A stretch of DNA of 64,000 nucleotides. It comes from CBDCBA01 sp965214125 (lineage in GTDB: Bacteria; Planctomycetota; Phycisphaerae; Tepidisphaerales; Tepidisphaeraceae). Made by a program: the position numbers and the translations under genes. Shown in pieces: positions 1 to 8,038 of the stretch (position 1 is its first letter; every line of letters begins with the position of its first letter). The DNA lies in NCBI GenBank assembly GCA_965214125.1, contig CBDCBA010000032.1, positions 62,001 through 126,000 on the forward strand. Direction: 5' to 3'. Below the pieces are notes generated by a model. That model was not told the DNA's origin and did not search any database. It saw only the letters and a list, made by a program, of their open reading frames with translations.

Positions 1-4
1 CTTC

Positions 5-277
5 ATGTCGCAAGCCATCGTCGATCCCGCCGAGGTCCGCCGGTTCGCCAAGGATTTGAGCCGCTTCAACCGCGAGCTCGAAGGCCTTGTCGGCGGCATC
101 CACGCGAAGATGCGCGCCCTCGAAGGCTCTTGGCGCGACCAGGAGCAACGCAAGTTCTCCGAAAGCTTCCAGGACACCGTCCGCGTGCTCGCCCGCTTCG
201 TGGAGAACAGCGAGGAACACGTGAGCTTCCTGAACAGGAAGGCCCAGCTCGCCGAGGAGTACCTGAAGCAGCGGTAG
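5..277 (+). CDS. WXG100-like small helical protein
   Basis: A 90-residue protein predicted to be all helix, with two amphipathic helices joined around residues 41-45. The turn reads GSWRDQE, a degenerate form of the W-x-G turn of WXG100/ESAT-6 proteins, which are about 100 residues long and form helical hairpin dimers. There is no signal peptide and no membrane segment. It lies 4 bp before a coiled-coil protein, so the two are probably co-transcribed. Only four bases precede the ATG, so an upstream start or operon partner cannot be judged. The W-x-G glycine is replaced by Asp, so family membership is probable rather than certain. A role as an exported partner of a type VII-like system is inference; no secretion ATPase is in view. 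Confidence 0.6.
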   Translation: MSQAIVDPAEVRRFAKDLSRFNRELEGLVGGIHAKMRALEGSWRDQEQRKFSESFQDTVRVLARFVENSEEHVSFLNRKAQLAEEYLKQR

Positions 278-281
278 TGCC

Positions 282-1283
282 ATGTCGAAGGCCCACATCA
301 AGAGTTTCCAGGCGGTCGAGGCGTTCCGCGTCGCGCTGGTGAAGTACGCCGACGCGGCGATGCTGGCGATGGAGGACGCCGAGTCGGGGGCGCGGCGAAC
401 GCTTGTGTGGCTGCAAACGGAGCAGTCCAGCTACTGGAAGGCCGCCGCCCGCGCGGCGCAGGAGGGGCTCAGCCGCGCCCAGGACGCCTACCGCCAAAAG
501 GCCTACTTCAAGGATGCCACCGGCGCCCGGCAGTCGGCCGTCGACGAACTTCAGGCCGTGCGGCGGTGGGAGGCGCGCATCGCCGAGGTCGAGCAACGCC
601 AACGCGCCACGGCCCGGCACGTGGTCGAGCTGAAGCAGGAAATCCAGGATTATCGCGGCAGCACCGCGCGGCTGCGGAACCTGATCGAGGGGCGCATCCC
701 CGTCGCCAGCGCCGACTTGCGGGAGGCCGTTGCGGTGCTGGAGCGTTACGCGGCGCTCGCCCCCGAAGCCCGCGGCGGCGGCGCAACCGAGGCCGACGCG
801 GCCATGTCGCGGCCCGAGCCAACGGCGCAGCAATCGGCCGACCTGCCCGACGATGCCACCCTGCGAGCGCGCACGCCGACGACGCGCTCCCGAGCACGTG
901 CCGCGGCGTCGTCGATCGTGCCGATCCTGCCGGACGTTCCCGCCCCCGCCCGGCACGCGACGACGCCGCGGCAAACCGAGCGGCCGCCGGGGCGGTACGA
1001 CCTTGTCACGCTTCAGTTACCCGAGGATGTTCCGCAGGTGTACCTCGAGCGCGTCGAGCCGACCGGCCCCGCCGACACCGGCTGGCACGTCGGCCCGGCG
1101 GGCGACACCCACGCGGGCGGCACGCCGGTCGTCACGCTGACATTCGGCCGCATCGCCCAGATGCACCCGCACCTCGCCGAGCTGATGCGCTTGGGCGTCG
1201 GTACGCTCGTCGTCGCCCGCGGGTCGGCCGTCGCCCGCGTCATCGACGGCCTCGGCAGCGTGCTGTGGGAGGAGACCGAGTGA
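282..1283 (+). CDS. coiled-coil hypothetical protein, partner of the WXG100-like gene
   Basis: A 333-residue protein whose first 165 residues are nearly all predicted helix or coiled coil, rich in Ala, Arg, Glu and Gln. A disordered Pro/Thr/Arg-rich linker covers about residues 175-235, and a compact C-terminal segment (about 240-333) follows, starting RYDLVTLQLPEDVP. No signal peptide, membrane helix or catalytic motif is visible. The start ATG is 4 bp after the stop of the WXG100-like gene, and the stop overlaps or nearly overlaps the next small gene, giving a tight three-gene unit. The long helical N-terminus suggests it binds the helical hairpin protein next to it. I do not recognise a named family. 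Confidence 0.6.
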   Translation: MSKAHIKSFQAVEAFRVALVKYADAAMLAMEDAESGARRTLVWLQTEQSSYWKAAARAAQEGLSRAQDAYRQKAYFKDATGARQSAVDELQAVRRWEARIAEVEQRQRATARHVVELKQEIQDYRGSTARLRNLIEGRIPVASADLREAVAVLERYAALAPEARGGGATEADAAMSRPEPTAQQSADLPDDATLRARTPTTRSRARAAASSIVPILPDVPAPARHATTPRQTERPPGRYDLVTLQLPEDVPQVYLERVEPTGPADTGWHVGPAGDTHAGGTPVVTLTFGRIAQMHPHLAELMRLGVGTLVVARGSAVARVIDGLGSVLWEETE

Positions 1284-1285
1284 GC

Positions 1286-1498
1286 ATGACCGAGTCGGCC
1301 GCCCGGCTGGAACGGGCGCACAAGGACCTGCTGCTGCACTGGCGGCGCACGCGCGAGGTGTGGCGCGACGGGCGCTCCGAGCGCGTCGAGCGCGACTTGC
1401 TCGAACCGCTCGAGGCCGCCACCAAACAGGCGAGCGAGGGCGTGGCCCGCCTCAGCGCCGCAGTCCGCGCCGCCGAACGCGACTGCTCGGAGGCGTGA
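1286..1498 (+). CDS. small charged coiled-coil hypothetical protein
   Basis: A 70-residue, highly charged helical protein starting MTESAARLERAHKDLLLHW. ATG lies 2 bp after the preceding stop; an in-frame GTG six bases upstream would overlap that stop, so translational coupling is likely. It has no recognised domain, signal peptide or membrane segment. Position and composition make it the third member of the WXG100-like unit. The function is unknown. Coding is supported by GC-rich third codon positions and tight packing rather than by homology. Confidence 0.5.
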   Translation: MTESAARLERAHKDLLLHWRRTREVWRDGRSERVERDLLEPLEAATKQASEGVARLSAAVRAAERDCSEA

Positions 1499-1542
1499 AC
1501 TGCTGCGCTAACGAAGGCGGACGTAACCACAACGCCGGCCCG

Positions 1543-1684
1543 CTAGAGCAGCTTGCACTTTCATCTGCCGGAGGTAGCCGCGGACCTTGGTCCGCGCTTC
1601 GAATGACGGCTGGTGTCAAACGCGCGGAGCAAGCTCCACGGCTACCTCCGATCGAGCAGCGCGGGATGAACCAAGTTGCTCTAG
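1543..1684. repeat. nested composite inverted repeat (family A inside a TAGAGC outer stem)
   Basis: The outer arms CTAGAGCAGCTTG (1543-1555) and CAAGTTGCTCTAG (1672-1684) pair with one mismatch. They enclose a second inverted repeat (1569-1650) with arms starting CGGAGGTAGCCGCGGA. Each inner arm also folds alone (GCGGACC/GGTCCGC and GCGGAG/CTCCGC type hairpins). The family A core recurs at 34938-35011 and 45090-45163. It sits between convergent genes. Confidence 0.85.
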
Positions 1685-1705
1685 CCGCGACTCGGCGAGT
1701 CGCGG
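1685..1705. repeat. single hairpin unit (family C half-element)
   Basis: A perfect 9-bp stem, CCGCGACTC paired with GAGTCGCGG over a 3-nt loop, directly follows the outer stem of the composite repeat. The same hairpin word recurs in the paired element at 62570-62645, so this is a solo unit of that family. Confidence 0.6.
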
Positions 1706-1753
1706 TCGGACGCTCGATGGCATCGCTCCACGTGCGATTCTGCAGCAAGCGAG

Positions 1754-2760
1754 TCACTGCTGCTGCTGTTGCTGTTGTTGCACTAGGCCGGCCTCGGCTT
1801 CGACGAGATTGGGCGGCGTGGGGCTGGCTGTCAGCGGGAGCTTGCGGACGCGCTCGGCCATCAGCTCCGGCGGAACACTGCTCAGCCAGCGCGTGCTCAC
1901 GCTCACCTCGATGGACTCCTCGCCCCCGCCGCGGTAGACGCCCTTGTTCGGCGGCACGTCGCCGTAGTCGCGGCCGACCGCCACCTTGATGAAGCGCGGG
2001 CCGGCCAGGCACGTGTTGGTCGGGTCGAGCCCGACCCACCCCAGCGACTCGGCGTCGCCCTGGCTCGGCACGAACGCCTCCACCCAAGCGTGCGTCTGGG
2101 TCGCGCCCAGGTACTGCGGCTGGTCTGGCTCGGCGTCGTTGGAGTAGACGATGCCGCTGCAGTACCGCGCCGGAATTCCCATCGCCCGCAGCGCGCCCAG
2201 CAGCACGTGCGTGAAGTCCTGGCAAACGCCGGCCCCCTGCTCGAGCATCGCCTGACTCGTGCTGGCGCTGGTAGTCACGCCGGTTTTGTACTCGAACCGC
2301 TGTTTCATCGTCTCGAGCGTGCGCCGCAGGAGCGACCCGGCGGGCTCGCCGTCGCGCGGGGCGACGTGGTCGACGAGCTGCCGCAGCAGCGGCGTGTCCT
2401 TCACGAGGCCGTCGAACTGAAGGAAGTCGTAGTGCTGGTATTCGGCGTCGACGCCATCGAGCGGCCAGCGGTCGGGCAGGCCGTCGAGCAGTCGATGGGC
2501 AGCTCGGGCCGGTCGGTTTCGACCACGCTCGTCGCGGCGATCTGGATGCGCTTGTGGTAGCCGTTGACCGTGAAGGCGTGAACGTGGTTGTCGAGCCAGT
2601 CGAAGTAGGAGTGCACCTGCGCCGGCGGGCCGATCGCGAGGTCGAAGCTCAGGCGGTGCTGGTCGCCCACCTGGCTCGGGCAGACGCGCAGCTCCATCGC
2701 CGAGTCGTGGATGTGGTCGCCGTAGGTGAGTTCGGTGGTGTGGGTGAATTCGAGCAGCAC
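1754..2760 (-). pseudogene. bacterial transglutaminase-like protein, split by an apparent frameshift
   Basis: The N-terminal half, from a likely GTG at 2760 (VLLEFTHTTELTYGDHIHDS), matches the N-terminal domain of bacterial transglutaminase-like proteins. The C-terminal half carries the papain-like core: Cys in GAGVCQDFTHVLLG, His in GATQTHAWVEAF, and Asp in GWVGLDPTN. The two halves are in different frames. A one-base loss near 2476-2500 would join RPELPID to LLDGLPDRWPLDG and read through. Read literally, the upstream frame stops at 2401 and the downstream frame has its own Met at 2404. The C-terminus ends in eight glutamines. Divergent from the methyltransferase by about 25 bp. Either a real pseudogene or a sequencing/assembly error. 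Confidence 0.75.
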
Positions 2761-2784
2761 GCGGGCATCATAAGCTGACGCCTT

Positions 2785-3585
2785 GTGCCGAGTCCGCCCC
2801 GCCGCCAATCGTCTCGCAAATCAGGCCGATTCCAGGCCAACAAGAGCGGTGCCGACAAGCCGCCCGTGCGCCCGCACGTGACGACGCTCTGGGACTTTCC
2901 CAGCCAAAACTACGGCCGTGGCCACCAGGGGGACGAAAACTACCCCGGCGTCACACCCAGCCACGTAATCTGGAACGTCATTCACCGCTACTGCCCCGAG
3001 GGCGGGTTGGTGGTCGATCCGTTTTGCGGCAGCGGCACGACCCTCGACGTCGCCTCCGACCTGAAGCGACGGGCGGAGGGCTTCGACCTCGCGCCGACGC
3101 GACCTTCCATCACCCGCGCCGACGCCCGCGAGCTGCCGATGACCGATGCCCAGGCGGACCTGGTCTTCATGGACCCGCCCTACGGCACGCACATCGACTA
3201 CAGCGACGACCCCCGCTGCATCGGCAAGCTGCCCGCCCACGAGGCCGACTACTACGACGCAATGCACGCGGCCTTCGCCGAGGCGTGGCGCGTGCTCAAA
3301 TCCGAGGGCGTGCTGGCGGTCTACGTCTGCGACAGCCGCGTGAACAGGGGCCAGGGCAAGGGGTTTTGGCCCATCGGCTTCGAGCTGTTCGGCCAACTGC
3401 GCGACGGCGGGTTCAAGCCGATCGACATCGTGGCGGTGGTGCGGCACAACAAGACGCTGGAGATGGGCAACTACAGGAGGGCCGCCGACGAGGGCGGCTT
3501 CTTCCTGCGGGGGTTCAACTACCTGCTCTTGTTCCGCAAGCCGGTTGAAGAGCGGCGGCCGACACGGAAGCGCGCGAGGCGGTAA
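2785..3585 (+). CDS. orphan DNA (N6-adenine/N4-cytosine) methyltransferase-like protein
   Basis: A 266-residue protein with SAM-binding motif VVDPFCGSGTT (about residues 75-85) and catalytic motif DPPYGTHIDY (about 130-140). The DPPY form is typical of amino-methyltransferases acting on DNA, and the surrounding sequence resembles that family rather than rRNA enzymes. The start codon is GTG. No restriction endonuclease or specificity subunit is adjacent, so it is an orphan, perhaps regulatory, or it may modify RNA. Both ends are basic (a Lys/Arg-rich head and tail), fitting nucleic-acid binding. It lies back-to-back with the frameshifted transglutaminase gene and is followed 9 bp later by a small toxin-like gene. 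Confidence 0.75.
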   Translation: MPSPPRRQSSRKSGRFQANKSGADKPPVRPHVTTLWDFPSQNYGRGHQGDENYPGVTPSHVIWNVIHRYCPEGGLVVDPFCGSGTTLDVASDLKRRAEGFDLAPTRPSITRADARELPMTDAQADLVFMDPPYGTHIDYSDDPRCIGKLPAHEADYYDAMHAAFAEAWRVLKSEGVLAVYVCDSRVNRGQGKGFWPIGFELFGQLRDGGFKPIDIVAVVRHNKTLEMGNYRRAADEGGFFLRGFNYLLLFRKPVEERRPTRKRARR

Positions 3586-3594
3586 TGTGCTCAC

Positions 3595-3840
3595 ATGCCG
3601 TGGGTAGACGTGCTATGGGATCACGAACAGGGCGGCAACGTCGACCATATCGGTGCCAACGGCATTTCTGTGACCGAGGTCGAAGAGGTGCTTCGTAACC
3701 CGACCCGGCGCGACCGTAGTCGATCGTCCGGACGGCCGATCTCAATCGGGTACACTGGCACGGGCCGCCGCATCTTGGTCGTGTACGAAGAGCTGGACGC
3801 GATCACGGCCTATCCGATCACCGCGTACGAACTCACCTGA
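3595..3840 (+). CDS. BrnT/DUF4258-like small toxin candidate
   Basis: An 81-residue protein starting MPWVDVLWDHEQGGNVDHI, with SVTEVEEVLRNP, SSGRPISIGYTGTGR and a C-terminal YPITAYELT. This layout (WD..GGN..HI, an EVEEVL helix, a GR..VVYE strand, a TAYE end) is that of small single-domain proteins related to BrnT/RelE-fold toxins. The next gene, 16 bp downstream, encodes a helix-turn-helix protein, the usual toxin-antitoxin order. Toxin activity is inferred from family and context only. Confidence 0.6.
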   Translation: MPWVDVLWDHEQGGNVDHIGANGISVTEVEEVLRNPTRRDRSRSSGRPISIGYTGTGRRILVVYEELDAITAYPITAYELT

Positions 3841-3856
3841 ACCCCTCACGCACTCG

Positions 3857-4171
3857 ATGCCTACCACTCTTTCGCCAGAACGTCGGGCTGAGCTTATGCG
3901 TCTCGCCAAGTTCATCGATCGCGTCGAAGGTGACGAGTTGCGCGAGCGCGGCGCGCGACTGCTCGACCAGCATGAGCGGCTTCGGCCAATCGCTACGGCG
4001 CTGCAGGCGGAGCGGGAACGACGCGGGATGTCCCTTGTCGAAGCCTCCCGGTTGAGCGGCATCGCCGAGGAGGACCTGGTCGACCTTGAGGCCGCGAAGG
4101 ATGCCAGTGTCTTCCAACTCATGGAATATGCCCATGCACTGGGCAAGTCGCTCGAACTTCGGCTGGAGTAG
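3857..4171 (+). CDS. XRE-like helix-turn-helix protein, putative antitoxin
   Basis: A 104-residue cytoplasmic protein. Its C-terminal half carries an XRE/Cro-like helix-turn-helix: GMSLVEASRLSGIAEEDLVD LEAAKDA, about residues 55-82, ending with an LMEYAHALGKSLELRLE strand. The first 50 residues are a charged helical region. It follows the BrnT-like gene by 16 bp in the same direction and is most simply its antitoxin and autoregulator. The pairing is inferred from gene order. The next gene is convergent, which bounds this two-gene unit. Confidence 0.65.
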   Translation: MPTTLSPERRAELMRLAKFIDRVEGDELRERGARLLDQHERLRPIATALQAERERRGMSLVEASRLSGIAEEDLVDLEAAKDASVFQLMEYAHALGKSLELRLE

Positions 4172-4226
4172 AGGCATCCATCGCACCCCCCCGTCCCTTC
4201 GCTCTTCAACAGGTCAAGCGGCTCCA

Positions 4227-5246
4227 TTATTTATGATCGAATGTGGTCGTAAGTGATACGCGGTGATCCGTCCTCGCGCTCTCGATGACGGCGAGCATCA
4301 CCTCCAGCGTGTGCAGGGAAAAGTCGCCGCGCAGCGTGTGTGGGCGGCCGGCGGCGATGGCGGCGGCCATGTCGGCGATGCCGAGGCCGCGGCGGTTCTC
4401 GCCAGCGGTGCCGGGCAGGTCGCGCGGGTCGGGGCCGCTGCGCACCGTCACGGTTCCGCCGAACATGTTCGGGTCGGCGAGGGTCATGAAGCCGCCCGTG
4501 CCGTGCAGGCGCAGGTCGGCGCGATAGCCGGGCGTGTCGGCGGTGAACATGATCGTCGCGAGCGCCCCGCCGGCGAACTCAATCGTGGCGACGGCGGTGC
4601 CGGGGGTGTCGGGGCCGAGGCCAGGATCGCTCGCCTCGAGCTTGCGCGACGGCCGCGTCTGGCCGGTCAGCCGAACGGCCGGGCCGAGCAGGCGAAGCAG
4701 CGCGCCGACGTGATATGGCCCGATGTCGAGCAGCGGGCCGCGGAAGACGTTGATGTACCGCGGCCCTGCCGCCCCGAGCGCGCACGAGGCGTGCGCCGCC
4801 ACCACGTCGCCGATCTGCCCGGCGTCGACCGCCCGCTTCGCCGCGACCATGGCCGGGCCCAGCAGCGTGTCGGGCGCGACGCAGATCCTCAGCCCGCGCT
4901 CCTCGGCAAGCGCGAGCAACTCACGCCCATCATCCATCGTCAGTGCCAGCGGCTTCTCGCTGTAAAGGTGCTTGCCAGCCCGCAGGATCGCGGCGTTGAC
5001 CTCCGCGTGGGCGGGGGCGGTCGTCAGGTCGGCGACGAGCTGGATCGACGCGTCGGCCAACAGCTCGTCGGGCGTGCAGTGGCGGGCGACGCCGAACTGC
5101 TCTGCCCGCGCCCCGGCCGCCTCCGGAACCATGTCGGCGAGCGCGACCACCGTCACGCGATCCGACAGTGGACCTGTCAGGTTCCGCAGGTAGATCTCGC
5201 TGATCTTCCCGCAGCCGATAATGCCGATATGCAATGGATCGCTCAT
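4227..5246 (-). CDS. Gfo/Idh/MocA family NAD(P)-dependent oxidoreductase
   Basis: A 339-residue protein with an N-terminal Rossmann fold (HIGIIGCGKISEIY), the EKPLAL motif near residue 100 whose Lys is catalytic in this family, and the LLDIGPYHV motif near residue 175 carrying the conserved Asp-x-Gly-x-x-His. The C-terminal half is the alpha/beta dimer domain. Members oxidise or reduce sugars, inositols and related polyols; the substrate here is not predictable. The start ATG overlaps the stop of the threonine ammonia-lyase gene by 4 bp (ATGA), so the two are translationally coupled. There is no signal peptide, which suggests a cytoplasmic enzyme. Confidence 0.85.
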   Translation of the reverse strand: MSDPLHIGIIGCGKISEIYLRNLTGPLSDRVTVVALADMVPEAAGARAEQFGVARHCTPDELLADASIQLVADLTTAPAHAEVNAAILRAGKHLYSEKPLALTMDDGRELLALAEERGLRICVAPDTLLGPAMVAAKRAVDAGQIGDVVAAHASCALGAAGPRYINVFRGPLLDIGPYHVGALLRLLGPAVRLTGQTRPSRKLEASDPGLGPDTPGTAVATIEFAGGALATIMFTADTPGYRADLRLHGTGGFMTLADPNMFGGTVTVRSGPDPRDLPGTAGENRRGLGIADMAAAIAAGRPHTLRGDFSLHTLEVMLAVIESARTDHRVSLTTTFDHK

Positions 5247-6514
5247 TTGCTTTTATGCCCGAGGTCAGCCGTATCTGCCGGGAAGGCCCGCGGCACGAAG
5301 AACCGGAACTCGGCGTCGCGCAGCGCCTTGTGGACCTGGCGGATATGCTCGCGGTCGCGCGTTTCGAGCACCAGGCTGATGTCGACCCGGCCCACGTCCG
5401 GGGGGCCGAAGCTGCGGTCGTGCGTGACCTCCTTCACGCTCGCGCCGCTGTGGCCAACGACGTCGAGCAGCTTGGCCAGGCTGCCGGGGCGGTCGCTCGT
5501 GCGGCAGACCAGGCGGCACAGCCGGCCGTCGGCGGCGAGGCCGCGCTCGATCACGCGACCCAGCACCTGCACGTCGATGTTGCCGCCGCACAGGATCAGG
5601 GCCACGCGCCGGCCCGCGAGCTGGTCGCGCAGCGGCCCGGTCGCGGCGGCCAGTGGCGCGGCGCCCGCCCCCTCAACAACGGCCTTTTCCTTCTCGAGCA
5701 ACTGCAACACCGCCCGCGCCGTGTCGGCCTCGCCGACGGTCACGACCTCGTCCACGCAGGTGTGGCACGCGGCAAAGCAGTTGGCGCCCAATCGGCTGAT
5801 CGCGAGCCCGTCGGCAATGCTCGGCCGCACCGGCACGTCCACCGGCTCCCCCGCCTCCAGCGCCGCCGTCAACGTCGGCGCCGCATCGTTCTCCACGGCG
5901 AACACCTTGCACTCGGGGCGGGCTGCCTTGAGGTACGTCGCCATCCCCGCGACCAGTCCGCCGCCGCCCACCGGTACGACGACCGCCTCCACGTCGGGCA
6001 CGTCCGCCAGCACCTCGACGGCCACCGTGCCCGCGCCGGCGATCACGGCGGGATCGTTAAAACCGTGGACGTACGTCAGCCCCCCGCGCTCGGCAAGGTC
6101 AACCGCGTGCAGGCGAGCTTCCTCAAAAGCGTCGCCGTGCAACACGACGGTTGCACCGAGCCGCCGGCAGTTGGCGACCTTCACCAGCGGCGCCCACCTG
6201 GGCATCACCACGGTCACGCCGATGCCCAGATCGCGCCCGTGGTAGGCCAGGGCTTGGGCGTGGTTGCCGGCGCTGGCGGCGATCACGCCGCGGGCGCGGG
6301 CGTCACGGGTCAGTTGCAACAGCGCGTTGCGGGCGCCGCGCTCTTTGAAGGAGCCGGTCGGCTGGAGGTACTCGAGCTTGGCGTAAACGTCGCAGCCGCA
6401 CAAATCGCTCAGGGCGGTCGAGTGATGACAGGGCGTGCGCTCCACGCCGCCGGCCAGCCGATCGGCGGCGGCCTCGACATCGGCGGCGGAGACGGGCGGC
6501 ATCCCCGTCAGCAT
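5243..6514 (-). CDS. ilvA: threonine ammonia-lyase (PLP-dependent, with C-terminal ACT domain)
   Basis: About 423 residues. The PLP lysine lies in PTGSFKERGARNAL, the substrate loop is SAGNHAQAL, and the phosphate-binding loop is PVGGGGLVAG. A C-terminal ACT domain (about the last 80 residues, from VCRTSDRPGSLAKLLDVVG) indicates allosteric control. The size and single ACT domain match the shorter TdcB/IlvA2-type threonine deaminases, which convert threonine to 2-oxobutyrate and ammonia. The longest reading starts at a TTG (6538). ATG at 6514 or 6502 is more likely, the catalytic domain beginning soon after. The gene is the first of a two-gene operon with the oxidoreductase and is divergent from the AlgH-type gene. 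Confidence 0.85.
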   Translation of the reverse strand: MLTGMPPVSAADVEAAADRLAGGVERTPCHHSTALSDLCGCDVYAKLEYLQPTGSFKERGARNALLQLTRDARARGVIAASAGNHAQALAYHGRDLGIGVTVVMPRWAPLVKVANCRRLGATVVLHGDAFEEARLHAVDLAERGGLTYVHGFNDPAVIAGAGTVAVEVLADVPDVEAVVVPVGGGGLVAGMATYLKAARPECKVFAVENDAAPTLTAALEAGEPVDVPVRPSIADGLAISRLGANCFAACHTCVDEVVTVGEADTARAVLQLLEKEKAVVEGAGAAPLAAATGPLRDQLAGRRVALILCGGNIDVQVLGRVIERGLAADGRLCRLVCRTSDRPGSLAKLLDVVGHSGASVKEVTHDRSFGPPDVGRVDISLVLETRDREHIRQVHKALRDAEFRFFVPRAFPADTADLGHKSK

Positions 6515-6651
6515 ACCGCCGGCCCGCGCCCTTCCCAACCGTGCAGCCTTGCCGCCGCGACGTTCGTGTTTTGTTCGATTGGGCGGAAGAATCGCCCCTT
6601 TTGGTCGCTTTGCCCGATCCTGGCCGGCGGGATTCTCGTAGAATCCACGCC

Positions 6652-7650
6652 ATGCCCGACGATGCCCCCGATCCCTTCGAGCCGCTCGCCGAACCGGGCG
6701 ATTGGGACGTGGACGGGCCGGACCCGGAGTTGCAGAACGTTGAGCCGGTGAACCTGCGGGGCAAGTTCCTGCTGGCGTCGCCGACGCTGGAGGAGCCCAA
6801 CTTCGTGCGCACGATTGTGCTGATCGTGCGGCACGACGAGGACGGGGCGCTGGGCGTGGTCGTCAACCGGCCGCTGGGCGTGAGCGTCGACGAGGCGTGC
6901 GGCGGCGAGGTCGAGGCCGCCCGCGGCGTGGGGCTGCCCTTGTTCGACGGCGGGCCGTGCAAGGGGCCGGTGATGGCGATTCACAACCTCGAGCCGCTCG
7001 CCCAGGCCGAGGCGGGTTTGCTTGCGGAGCTCGACGCGGCGCTGCAGGCAGATGAGGAGGATGAAGAGGATCAGGATTCGCTCGACCTGGAGGGCCTGTC
7101 CGATTGGGAGGACGAATCGGACGAGGAGCAGGACGGGCTGCTTGACCTGTTCCACCTGGAGGGCGACGACGACGAGGAGGAGGACCCAGGCGAGGAGGCC
7201 GAACCGTGGGCGGAGGCGGTGACGGCCGGCGTGTGGTTCTGCGCGCGGCGGGAGGCGTTGGAGGTGTTGATGAAGCACGTGGCCGACGGCCTGCGGTCGG
7301 GCGAGCTCGGGGCCGACGCGACGGCCGTGAAGTTCGTCGCGGGCTACTCGGGCTGGGGCGCCGGCCAGCTGGAGGCGGAGCTGGCCGAGGGGGCGTGGCA
7401 GTTGGTCGACGCGGCCGCGGCGGAGGTGTACGTCGGGGGCGACCCAAACCATCCCGCCCCGCCGGCGACGAGCGCCCTGCCCCCCGGCGCCGCCGGCCTG
7501 CTCGGCCTGCTCGCGGCGGCGAACGAGAACGCAAGCGTGCTCGACAGCTACATCGGCGGCGTGCGCCAGTGGGTCCGCCTCAGCACCCGCGCGAGCCTGA
7601 GCCGCTTCATCGACCCGAAGCGCATTCCGGACGACCCGACGGTCAACTAA
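6652..7650 (+). CDS. UPF0301/YqgE-AlgH family protein with an acidic insertion
   Basis: A 332-residue protein. The YqgE/AlgH fold begins at NLRGKFLLASPTLEEPNF (about residues 34-51), continues through LGVVVNRPLG and GLPLFDGGPCKGPV, and resumes at VTAGVWFCARREAL (about 190) with KFVAGYSGWGAGQLEAEL. Family members are usually about 185 residues. Here about 70 residues (115-187) rich in Asp and Glu, with runs such as DEEDEEDQD and DDDEEEDPGEE, split the domain between two of its strands. The C-terminus is also extended. The cellular role of the family is unsettled (linked to alginate regulation in Pseudomonas). ATG at 6652 gives the compact N-terminus. Confidence 0.8.
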   Translation: MPDDAPDPFEPLAEPGDWDVDGPDPELQNVEPVNLRGKFLLASPTLEEPNFVRTIVLIVRHDEDGALGVVVNRPLGVSVDEACGGEVEAARGVGLPLFDGGPCKGPVMAIHNLEPLAQAEAGLLAELDAALQADEEDEEDQDSLDLEGLSDWEDESDEEQDGLLDLFHLEGDDDEEEDPGEEAEPWAEAVTAGVWFCARREALEVLMKHVADGLRSGELGADATAVKFVAGYSGWGAGQLEAELAEGAWQLVDAAAAEVYVGGDPNHPAPPATSALPPGAAGLLGLLAAANENASVLDSYIGGVRQWVRLSTRASLSRFIDPKRIPDDPTVN

Positions 7651-8038
7651 CGCGGCCCGCGGCTCGCCCGGTAGGAGAAAAGGCTTCTGACCCCTTTATC
7701 CTCCCAGACAGAACGCGGCCCGTCACCCTATGTGGCAGGCCGCATCTGGTGGTGGTGGTGACGTGCAGCGTAAAAGCAGCCTCGCCGGCGTTACGAATTC
7801 TCTGGTGCCGCCACTGACCATGGGCGTCTGGGGATGAGAACTCGGTTCCTCAAGGTCCGATTCTGCACCGCCTGCCCAGCTATCGGACGTGGCGGGGCCG
7901 TCTCCTGCCCGTTGTAGGAGTGTCACTTACCTCCCTCGCCGACCACCGATAAGCGTGCTTATGTGAAGCGTGAGTTGAACAGCCGAATATCGCTCTGATC
8001 CTCTACCTTTCTCGGTTTTCGAGTAATTTTCCCCTCTA
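7651..8038. other. gene-free stretch entering the A+T-rich island
   Basis: About 390 bp between the AlgH-type gene and the small membrane protein gene. Base composition falls from GC-rich to clearly A+T-rich near 7950. I see no convincing ORF, tRNA or strong terminator hairpin. It marks the left edge of a probably acquired segment. Confidence 0.4.

Noticed and set aside
407..1498. Long plus-strand reading frame of 363 residues over the coiled-coil gene
   Set aside because: It overlaps the better gene at 282-1283, is Arg/Gly/Ala-rich as expected of a GC-rich shadow frame, and only its last 70 residues form the real small gene.
4263..6245. Plus-strand ORF of 660 residues opposite the oxidoreductase and threonine deaminase
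   Set aside because: It is an antisense shadow over two well-recognised enzymes, with no domain of its own.
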